Shown: positions 1 to 6,976 of the stretch, piece by piece
Numbering within the stretch: position 1 is the first letter of the stretch
Layout of the letters: each line of letters opens with the position of its first letter
Assembly: GCA_013115145.1 (NCBI GenBank)
Contig: JAAPAO010000578.1
Span: 1-22,493 of the forward strand
DNA: 22,493 nt
DNA from: Perkinsus chesapeaki
Taxonomy: Eukaryota > Perkinsozoa > Perkinsida > Perkinsidae
Direction of reading: 5' to 3'
The notes under the pieces: generated by a model
Databases searched by the model: none
Seen by the model: the letters and a program-made list of their open reading frames with translations, nothing else
Told to the model about the DNA's origin: nothing
Translations under genes and position numbers: made by a program

Positions 1-184
1 ATGCTAGATCACGTAATAACTCACGTCCACGAAGCTGCAGAGAGTAGTCGAGCGATTTGGTCGTACAAATTCCGTCCCAATCTTTTACGGTAACGAAATC
101 GACTAAACGCTCGTCAATTTCAAGGATCTCAGCTAATTGCGCTTTAGTGAGCTTACCTGTGTCTGTCGAAGGCGTAGTTGGCAT
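1..184 (-). CDS. Partial CDS, 5' end of an unrecognised protein
   Basis: Reading the minus strand, an ATG at 184-182 opens a frame that stays open to the window edge, giving about 61 residues starting MPTTPSTDTGKLTKAQLAEI. The composition (LTKAQLAEILEIDERLVDFV) is a plausible soluble helical protein. A GTAAAA donor-like site and a CTGCAG acceptor-like site lie in the frame, so a short intron inside the fragment cannot be excluded. The gene is divergent from the RFC4-like gene, with about 180 bp between the two start codons, so the two may share a promoter region. I do not recognise the family and assign no function. The 3' end lies outside the window. Confidence 0.45.
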   Translation of the reverse strand, partial: MPTTPSTDTGKLTKAQLAEILEIDERLVDFVTVKDWDGICTTKSLDYSLQLRGRELLRDLA

Positions 185-365
185 GTGTAAGAGGAGGGTT
201 GTGCAGCGGGTTCTCCACCAAAGATGTTAACACGACAATCCAAGTATGTTGGACATCGATTAAAAGGGCGTGCGCCCAGTGCAACAGTTCGGTGGCTTGG
301 GTATCCTCCCACTAAGCTTGAAAGCCGTAGACTTCCCTTTAGTAATTTAGTGGCGCATTTTGGAG

Positions 366-2743
366 ATGTTCGCTGCTTCTTCTTCGTCATCATCCTCATC
401 GTCGATGGCAGCACAGCAGAAGGTGGAGAGAGCAGTTCCGTGGGTTGAGAAATAGTAAGGGGATCGTTGGCATGCGATCGACCTGGATAAATATCTTTCA
501 CTTTTAACCTCTGAAATATCTTTCATTCTCAACCTCTGAAATATCTTTTACTTCCAACCTCTGAAATATCTCTCAGGCGGAGTTGATAGTAGTTTGTATT
601 TTGCCTCTTCTACTTTTTTCCTAACAACTTCGACATTTCTTTTCAGTCGACCAGCTAAGGTGGGAGATTTGGCCCATCAGCCCGAAGTGGTCAACGCTCT
701 AAAAGAATCCGTTGCGACTGGGAATGTAAGCCCCGAGAATTGAACCAAGGACCTTCGGATCGTCAGCCAGCTTTCCTTCCCAGTTGCCCCATTTACTCTT
801 CTACGGCCCGCCTGGAAACGGCAAGACTTCGGCGATATTGGCGCTGGCTCGGGACATGTTCGGTCCGGATTTGTGGAGAGAGAGGGTCCTCGAGTTGAAC
901 GCCTCTGATGAGCGCGGGATCGACGTTATTCGAGATAAAGTTAAGAAGTTCGCGCAGGTAGGGACAGCTAGAGGTGTCGGTAAAAGGTTTTGTGAATGCA
1001 GATCAGCGTGCGAACGGTTGCGCCAGGAAGCGGAAGAAGCGTCCCGCCGTTCAAGATCATTGTTCTTGATGAAGCGGACTCTATGACGAAAGATGCTCAG
1101 GTAGAAAGGTATTTTCGAGGTTGATTGGGATGCAGCTGTCAGGCGGCGCTAAGAAGGATCATTGAGAATTACACTCAAGTGACACGCTTTTGCATAATTT
1201 GTAATTACGTGTCGAGGTGAGGGGTGAATCAGAGGAGAAAGCGGTATGAGATTTAATGCAGGATAATTGAGCCGCTTCAATCAAGATGCGCTAAGTTCAG
1301 ATTTGAACCAGTAAGCCGGTAACGGGGAGAGCTTGTTGATCATTTGCCGGCAGTCATTGCAGTAGATAACCAAACTTGTAGTGATTTGGGACTTTAATCT
1401 GAGTGTGTTTAGGTCACGTGTTTCGGTGGCGTAATATTTTTAATATAATAATAAGTTTTATAATAATTATATTAGGAACGGTTCGGATTTTTACGTCATA
1501 TTGAAATGCTTGCGTCGAGCCTCCAACAGACTTCCCAGGGGTAGGGGGATTCGGACGAAGCTTGGCAGAATTACGAAATATCTCGCTATTAGTTTCCCTC
1601 TTTCAGTTGTCTGATGCATCACAGCAAGGTAGACTTGAGTACATTGCGAAGTGTGAAGGAGCTAAGCTCGGGGATGGCGCGATGAAGGCGTTGCTGGAGG
1701 TTTCCCATGGAGATCTGAGAATGGCTATAAATATCCTACAAATGGTAAGATACAAAGTAGCTCAGCTTTCGGACATTTTGATCGATTTCGCAGGTATCGT
1801 CGTGTTTGTCGGCTGATGAAGTTGGTGGAGTCGTCACCGTTCAAGACGTTCTCGAGGCCAGTGGGGTACGCGGCGGAGCGAAGCGTTTTGTGTTTACCTT
1901 TTTTGTTCTAGTCGGTCCCCGAAGAAGTATCGGCAAGGCTACTAAGCGGGTTGAGGGACCTGCCGACCGGCGGCAAGGATTCCTGGCAGAAGGTTGTGAC
2001 TCTTTGTGATGAGCTGGTCCTCCGCGAAGGTTATAATTGTATGCAACTTGTCGAGCAATTGGAGAGGAGGATTGTGGCGGCGAAGGACGGCGAATTGACC
2101 GACTTGCAGAAGGTAATAACGAGGAAAAAAATACGCTCTGATTTTTTCGAAGCTTTTCTGGGAGAAATTTTTGAAAATTAAGAGTTGTTAGTTTTGTGTT
2201 GTTGGATCCGATACATTGGGCGTCTTTATGGAACGTACACTCCGGAGGTTCGTTTGACTGTAGACTGTCCCGATCATTCTGTCTAGTATTACTAGGTTGA
2301 TATATATCATTATGACGACCTTTCCGTTCGCGATTGATGAGCTTCCACTTGCCCTTGTGTTTCTTCAAGACGTACCTTCCTCAGGCGAAAATGCTCCGTT
2401 GGCTGGGTGCGGAGGACTACAGGCTTCGATCGGGTTGTGATGAGAGAATAGGACTCTTGAATTTGGCTGTTCAGTTGAGAGATATACTATTACACCCGAC
2501 GGCTGGAGGATCCGGGCTGAGGCCGGAAGGTAATCTTGTAATCTTGGCAAATCTAGCATTTTCTCAACGGTGCGTCTCTTCTTCACTAGTTCGGCTGTAC
2601 TTGACTCTGTATAGAGGGATGAAAGGATTTTATTTTCCCCGCAATTCCATAATTTTTCGATCTTTTCCAAAAATATTTTCTGTCAGTTCGCTTGTTGAGG
2701 TTGAAAGTATCTTTCCGTTTCAGATGCATATCTTTGCAGTTGA
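366..2743 (+). CDS. RFC4: Replication factor C small subunit 4 (clamp loader ATPase)
   Basis: AAA+ subunit of the RFC clamp loader, which opens and loads PCNA on primed DNA in the nucleus. Exons by GT-AG and phase: 366-454, 647-725, 784-957, 1002-1100, 1143-1216, 1262-1310, 1607-1744, 1794-1865, 1912-2112, 2385-2529, and a tentative last exon 2724-2743, giving 379 aa (the family is about 360). Visible motifs are VPWVEKYRPAK near residue 25, Walker A GPPGNGKT at 64-71, NASDERGI, Walker B with DEAD at 137-140, and SRC at 179-181 after CNYVSRIIEPLQ. The C-terminal helical collar matches RFC4 rather than RFC2, RFC3 or RFC5. The N-terminus has a serine run. The ATG at 366 was chosen because it is in frame with the motif exon, and a TTTTAG acceptor-like site precedes it by 23 nt. 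The last exon is the weak point: without the final intron, the frame would read on to 2888 with unconserved residues. Confidence 0.9.
491..565 (+). repeat. Three 25-bp tandem units in RFC4 intron 1
   Basis: Three consecutive 25-bp units (491-515, 516-540, 541-565), followed by a partial fourth that ends in CTCTCAG. Each begins ATATCTTT and ends AACCTCTGAA, with a pyrimidine-rich stretch between. The unit is clearly related to the much longer array in the first intron of the Alba gene at 7034-7325. Confidence 0.9.
735..764 (-). repeat. tRNA 3'-half-like segment, antisense, in RFC4 intron 2
   Basis: The 58-nt intron 726-783 contains, on the minus strand, GGTTCAATTCT preceded by CGAAGGTCC, resembling the T arm and part of the anticodon arm of a tRNA. 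No D arm or complete acceptor stem is present, so this is not a functional tRNA. It closely resembles the segment at 2816-2847. Confidence 0.45.
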
Positions 2744-2815
2744 GGTCGAGCTCGGTCAAATGCATGATTCAATTACAAGGAGAGTTTCAAAGCGAATGTG
2801 GCGTTATTTTGCGGT

Positions 2816-2847
2816 GTGGGAATCGAACCAGGGACCTTCCGATGTCT
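2816..2847 (-). repeat. tRNA 3'-half-like segment, antisense, downstream of RFC4
   Basis: The minus strand reads GGTTCGATTCC, a perfect match to the Pol III box B consensus, preceded by GGAAGGTCCCT. It shares most of about 30 positions with the segment in RFC4 intron 2. I find no box A at tRNA spacing and no cloverleaf. It lies between the RFC4 stop and the next gene. Confidence 0.45.
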
Positions 2848-2923
2848 ATTTTGCCGTTTGTGTTGGTATGAGATTTTTTCCGTTTTAGTATCAGTTTTTC
2901 TTCTTCCTCTTTTATCTGCATAA

Positions 2924-3496
2924 ATGACTCGCGGTAACCAGCGTGATAAGGATCGTCAAAGAGCCCTGCAAAGGAAGGAAAAGATGTCGAAGGGCGGCAC
3001 TAGCCAAATTGAAGCGAATCAGAAGGCTTTGGGGGTCATTTGCACGGTAATAATGCCGGGCATGGGATTCGAACCGGCGCTTTGTTTCATTCGTCTGCAG
3101 CCTCCTGAGATACGGCCGAAGTTTTGGTTTACCTTGCGATTTGGATATAGTACTATAATTGTTAAATTTGGCAAGAAATATGTAACTTTTATTATTTCGC
3201 ACATACCCTTCTTGTATGGCTCGTACGTTTGAAAATGAAATACAGGTAATGTTACGGTGCATTGAGCCGAGATATCTGCGTTGGAAATTAGGGACAGAGT
3301 TCGCAATAGAGAGATTGTACAGAATCATTCCCCGTGCTACTTTCCGGTAGAAAATTGGTTCCTCCTGTGTTAGGTTTGCCGACAGCAATTTATGGTTACT
3401 CAAAAGCGAAGCCAACTGGAGCAGCATATTCAGTCGAAGCACGACGGCAAGAAATCGTTTGAAGAGTGTTTCCCAGGGTGGCATGGGAAGAACTGA
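2924..3496 (+). CDS. Small ZNF706/SERF-like C2H2 zinc-finger protein
   Basis: Two exons, 2924-3046 and 3374-3496, encode 81 aa. The N-terminus MTRGNQRDKDRQRALQRKEK is the basic 4F5/SERF-type start seen in ZNF706 and plant At2g23090-like proteins. The intron falls exactly inside the CxxC of the finger: the spliced product reads ICTVCRQQF...HIQSKH, with C40, C43, H59 and H64 as the likely zinc ligands. The spacing between the second Cys and first His is a few residues longer than in ZNF706. This exact closure of a zinc site across the splice junction is strong evidence for the model. Family members are small nuclear or cytosolic proteins with poorly defined roles in translation and transcription control. 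The ATG follows a TTTTAG acceptor-like site by about 35 nt. It lies 180 bp downstream of RFC4 on the same strand. Confidence 0.85.
3061..3085 (-). repeat. tRNA T-arm-like segment with perfect box B, antisense
   Basis: It begins 14 nt inside the intron of the ZNF706-like gene. The minus strand reads GGTTCGAATCCCATGCCC, containing a perfect box B GGTTCGAATCC. No box A or cloverleaf is seen, so it is a tRNA-derived remnant or a chance match, not a tRNA gene. Confidence 0.4.
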
Positions 3497-3704
3497 TCCT
3501 CGCCTGGCTCACCACCTGGCCACTTGTTGTTCAGGAGATATCGACTACACTGCAATTCTCTTTACCATTATATACTCGGGCTTGTGTTGGGGATGGTATC
3601 TTTTTCGGATGGAAAATCTTCAGAGTGCGCATTTTGCGTTGATCATTCATTTATAGCTTTTGTCAAGAATTTGCAGCAAGTGAACTTTCTTGAAGAGAAA
3701 CCCG

Positions 3705-3792
3705 AAAATTTTCCAGGTGTCCGAGGAAATCTTTCTGGAAATTTTCCAGTTCGAGGAAATTTTCTGGGAAATTTTTCAGTTTTCCTTTTCAG
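3705..3792 (+). repeat. Imperfect tandem GAAATTTTCCAG-type repeats before a start codon
   Basis: This segment of the 312-bp spacer after the ZNF706-like gene has several imperfect copies of a short unit containing GGAAATTTTCCAG or GAAATTTTTCAG, ending at CCTTTTCAG 16 nt before the next ATG. Each copy presents a pyrimidine tract plus AG, so the region offers about four alternative 3' splice acceptors. The rest of 3497-3704 shows nothing I can assign. Confidence 0.7.
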
Positions 3793-3808
3793 GTAAATTT
3801 CTGTGATT

Positions 3809-5406
3809 ATGTACCTACGTCACTTTCCGACTCTGCCGGAGTATCGACCATTGATGGCCTCGCTGATGGTGCCTATCATATTTGCTCTGTGGTTCACTTT
3901 CACGGATTTTACGGGAAAAATAATGTAAGGATAATTTCGTGGCGCAGCGGTCATTTGATTTTAGGAGTTTTTGTGGAGCGGTGATGTATGCGTTTATTGA
4001 GTCTACTTATCTGACCTTTCATGAGGGTGAGTGGTATCTTAGGTTGAAGTGTGCAAGATGCATAAATGGTACATTGGTCAGGTCATTTCCATTCCTCATT
4101 TGCCCAATTCTGGTGCAATATATGGTATAATCCTATAGTAACCGAGGTCTATCGCCGACATGCCATACCAGCTCTGACGAATTTACTGGTGGAGAATTCC
4201 CAGTTCTTCCAGGCTCACTTCGGAGAGGATCCGCTTGTCTTGGTAATAATTAGGCTTCGTCCGACTCAAGGAAGGAAACCTTTCTAGGGTTAAGACTCGG
4301 CTTAGGTGCTAGTCACGTTGGTCGGACTCGAGGTCCATGTTTGTGTTGTTTTTGTATTATACAGTATCCTTTATATTTATCTTGTTCCGTATCACGCTGT
4401 GGTTCTAGGATTCGTGAAGTGTCCACTTTTGAGCCTCCGGCGGGGGTGTGGAGGAATGTTGAATATCTTCAGTAGGAATGTATTTAATCTTTCGCTTATA
4501 ATAGATTTTGCGTGAAACATTTCTAAATATCTGAGGTCGAAGCGTGCAAGATGCAAAACAGGTTGATTGTCTGCTGTTTTCTCAGGCATCAGTTCTGGCC
4601 GTCTGCTTGATGCCTCTCAATATCTGGTGTTTAGAGGTCGTTCAAGGCTACCTAATTATATTCCTCTACGGCAAGAATATCGCCTGGGACTACTCTTACA
4701 GTAATAATTAACGGAGAGAGCGGTATGAGGAATATAAAGAGTGCAAGGGGGACAGAGTTGCACAATTCGGGACAACTGCACACAATACACTAATTGAGCA
4801 TAAAAGCCTCTATACCGTATCTTACATTTTTGAACCCGTTCAGTGTGAAATAGGAAATCGTATCTTTTTCTTCAGACTATTACGGTGAAAGGCTGTGCCC
4901 ATGGTTCACTTGTAACAACGTTTCTTTCTAACAGTTTCGACTTGGCAAATTGCCCGGGCAGCACCAGGCAAGGCGGAATTATTTCCAATGATTCTGCCGA
5001 TGACAAACGCATTGGTCAAATAAAAAGAATTATAAGAATCTTGTCTTGCAAAATCATTAGTATTTTGCTTATATTTATAATTGGACGATTCGCTTTGGCG
5101 GTTTACTGGCAAAATTTAGCACGCATCCTCAGCGTCGTAACTTTCCAGTATATTCAAAATTGAGCTTGTGAGCAATCAGCAGAACATGTATAGTTGATTG
5201 CCGGTGTAAAAAGCGCTCGCCATTCTGATCGATTTGGTATTTTAGGCAAGTTTGCAGTGATGCACGGCAACTGCAACTTGACGATGTTCCCCGAATGGTT
5301 GGCGTTTGGTCTGATTCTGGAGAGAATCTATTGGCCTTTTATAGTGCCATTTTTTGAGGGAAGAGTTGTTGGGGTTGCCCAGCATGAATACGGCATTTGG
5401 TTCTGA
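3809..5406 (+). CDS. TMEM229-like four-helix membrane protein
   Basis: Five exons (3809-3924, 3965-4026, 4139-4242, 4586-4700, 5246-5406) close in phase to 185 aa. Hydrophobic segments lie around residues 16-32 (LMVPIIFALWF), 39-55 (SFCGAVMYAFIESTYL), 96-125 (ASVLAVCLMPLNIW...GYLIIFLYG) and 149-168 (FPEWLAFGLILERIYWPF). The block LEVVQGYLIIFLYGKNIAWD followed by YS, then EWLAFGLILE, parallels the WDYS and G-LI-E pattern I recall from vertebrate TMEM229 and the related CmpB-like membrane family. That match is from memory and only moderate. Molecular function in the family is unknown. It is the third gene of a same-strand cluster. Two of its introns (4027-4138 and 4243-4585) each contain one 28-nt hairpin element, and the last intron (4701-5245) is 545 nt. 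A TTTTCAG acceptor-like site sits 16 nt before the ATG. Confidence 0.7.
4034..4061 (+). repeat. 28-nt hairpin element, copy 1 (intronic)
   Basis: Arms GTATCTT and AAGATGC with the core GGTTGAAG between them. It begins 7 nt after the GTGAGT donor of intron 2 of the TMEM229-like gene. Same length and layout as the five other copies in the window. Confidence 0.75.
4527..4554 (+). repeat. 28-nt hairpin element, copy 2 (intronic)
   Basis: Left arm ATATCTG and right arm AAGATGC, with the core GGTCGAAG. The left arm is degenerate. It lies in intron 3 of the TMEM229-like gene, 31 nt before the acceptor. Confidence 0.65.
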
Positions 5407-5516
5407 AATCGATCAGCTGGGCGAGCGCTAAATGCATGGAGATATTTGGTGAAGGATATATCTTCTTGATAGCACAGTATCTTGTTGATTGGAGGATGTA
5501 TGGTGTTGATGGGGGA

Positions 5517-5544
5517 GTATCTTAGGTTGAAGGTGGTAAGATAC
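5517..5544 (+). repeat. 28-nt hairpin element, copy 3 (intergenic)
   Basis: Perfect 7-bp arms GTATCTT and AAGATAC around a 14-nt loop containing GGTTGAAGG. It lies 34 nt upstream of the TTC14-like start codon, in the 172-bp spacer after the TMEM229-like gene. Confidence 0.8.
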
Positions 5545-5578
5545 AAGATAGGTCAAGTTGGTGGTGTTTTTCTCTTTA

Positions 5579-6709
5579 ATGGCGCATCCGTCCCTGGATA
5601 TTGACCTGCTTCGAGGCCTTGCGGTGACTTCTTCCAGGAATTCGGATTCAACATCGAGTCGAGATATTTGGGCGACGGACGAGGCGCTTCTGGCGGGCAC
5701 TGAGGTTCTTGATCTCAATACTGCAGCTTGCGCAGCGGCAAGATTCTACTCGGACAAGGTTGACTACTGCGAGTGCATTTACGATCAAAGATTCGACCGG
5801 TTACGCACTGCGAAGGTTTTGAGCCCTCCAGAGTTTGCTAAAGCGTGGCTACGGGAAGGACCGGCGGTGGAGGTTCCGGGGTTTGGAGAGTGCTATCCTG
5901 TCGAACCGTTCGAGTTCGAGTTGGGCGAAATCTCGCGAGTGCGGTGCTGCTGGTGCCAAAAGAGTATCTTATGTTTGGTGCCGGGAAGCCTTCTTCGAGA
6001 CCATGTCGAGTCCAACTTCTGCTTGCCGCGAGAATCTTGCTCCCGCACTCTGAAGGATTTAGGAGTCGTTGCTATCGAGGGCTACGTGGGCCTTCGAGGG
6101 TGGGAAGAAAGTGATTGCTCGGTTGCTGTTTTTGAAGCGATCGAACGAGCCTGGCCGGGCGACATGTCCCGAGGGTTGATAGGGCGCCTCGAGGCTGATC
6201 AGAAATGGAACGATATGTCGGCTTATTGCGTGCGGTCTGTCCAGTTCCGTGATGATGATTCTGACCCAATTGCGCAGTTGGCTAATCGATGCTTCAGCGG
6301 TCGGCGTGAAACTGCCGAGCAAAGTGAACGATGGGCGTCCCGGCGACTGCGAGAAGGTCTGGCTAAGCACAAGTCTGGCGGAGATCTGGAGGAAGCGCTC
6401 GTGTACTACGATTCAGCTCTGGAGCTTGATCCCAACCACGCGGACGCTTTGGTGGCGAAAGGGGCGGCGCTGACGAGCCAGGGAAAGTACAACGAAGCTA
6501 TTAAGTGTTTCGATAGAGCACTGAGGGTGCGGCCTGACCATGCGAATGCGGCTAAGTATAGAGATATCGCACAGAGAAGAATGGGAGCGGGAAGATCTTC
6601 AGTGTCGTCATCGTCGAGGAGCAAGTCTGTTATTAGTATAAGTGATGATGATGAGGAAGAGAGAAGAAGACATAAGCATCATCATCATAAGAAGAAGAAA
6701 AGACGATAA
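5579..6709 (+). CDS. TTC14-like tetratricopeptide-repeat protein
   Basis: A single-exon 376-aa protein. The ATG at 5579 is the first true in-frame methionine; upstream in-frame codons start only at TTG. The N-terminus PSLDIDLLRGL resembles the start of animal TTC14. Two adjacent TPR units are clear at about residues 252-286 (EEALVYYDSALELDPNH) and 287-321 (KYNEAIKCFDRALRVRPDH), with the TTC14-like phrases ALVAKGAAL and HANAAKYR. The tail from about 338 is Ser-rich, then acidic (SDDDEEE), then a His/Lys/Arg run (HKHHHHKKKKRR), like the basic Ser-rich tail of TTC14. Human TTC14 also has an S1 RNA-binding domain and more TPRs and is about twice as long. I cannot see a convincing S1 fold in residues 60-240, only Cys/Trp-rich sequence (CCWCQ). 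A nuclear RNA-linked role is inferred from the tail and the family. A generic TPR adaptor is the alternative. Confidence 0.8.
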   Translation: MAHPSLDIDLLRGLAVTSSRNSDSTSSRDIWATDEALLAGTEVLDLNTAACAAARFYSDKVDYCECIYDQRFDRLRTAKVLSPPEFAKAWLREGPAVEVPGFGECYPVEPFEFELGEISRVRCCWCQKSILCLVPGSLLRDHVESNFCLPRESCSRTLKDLGVVAIEGYVGLRGWEESDCSVAVFEAIERAWPGDMSRGLIGRLEADQKWNDMSAYCVRSVQFRDDDSDPIAQLANRCFSGRRETAEQSERWASRRLREGLAKHKSGGDLEEALVYYDSALELDPNHADALVAKGAALTSQGKYNEAIKCFDRALRVRPDHANAAKYRDIAQRRMGAGRSSVSSSSRSKSVISISDDDEEERRRHKHHHHKKKKRR

Positions 6710-6722
6710 TTTGAGCTAGTTT

Positions 6723-6750
6723 GTATCTTCCATGCTTCAAGCTAAGATAC
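6723..6750 (-). repeat. 28-nt hairpin element, copy 4 (intergenic, reverse)
   Basis: Perfect 7-bp arms GTATCTT and AAGATAC. The core reads CTTCAAGC on the plus strand, so this copy is in reverse orientation to copies 1-3. It begins 13 nt after the TTC14-like stop codon, in its presumed 3' UTR. Confidence 0.8.
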
Positions 6751-6838
6751 TCTCTGTATTATTCTCGTAGGAATCACATCTGCCCGTTCACCGCTCTACC
6801 TCGTGGTGTATTATTTTCATCGAACCTAACCCCCCTTT

Positions 6839-6866
6839 GTATCTTGCATGCTTCAAGCTAAGATGC
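6839..6866 (-). repeat. 28-nt hairpin element, copy 5 (intergenic, reverse)
   Basis: Left arm GTATCTT and right arm AAGATGC. The core GCATGCTTCAAGC is nearly identical to copy 4, and both copies are preceded by TTT. The two sit 116 bp apart in the 267-bp spacer between the TTC14-like and Alba genes. Confidence 0.8.
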
Positions 6867-6976
6867 CAGCACCGTACAATTTCTGTCCCCATTATTGTGT
6901 GTTAGTTGAACCACTGCTGGAAATGAGAGCCCTTCTTGCGAAGTCGAATAGTTGACAGTTTTTGAATCTTCCTAAA

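Noticed and set aside
735-764. A functional tRNA gene
   Set aside because: Only the T arm and part of the anticodon arm resemble tRNA. No D arm, box A or acceptor stem pairing.
1841-2368. Long minus-strand frame of 175 codons
   Set aside because: It lies antisense to conserved RFC4 exons 8-9 and their introns, has low-complexity Arg/Ser composition and no motif. A shadow frame.
2530-2888. Open continuation of the RFC4 frame past 2529 (about 120 more residues)
   Set aside because: The added residues show no RFC similarity, the family ends shortly after the LLNLAVQL helix, and a GTAATC donor lies at 2530. A short terminal exon fits the family length better, though it is unproven.
2912-3484. 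Minus-strand frame of 190 codons
   Set aside because: It overlaps both exons of the ZNF706-like gene, whose zinc site closes exactly on splicing. No motif on the minus strand.
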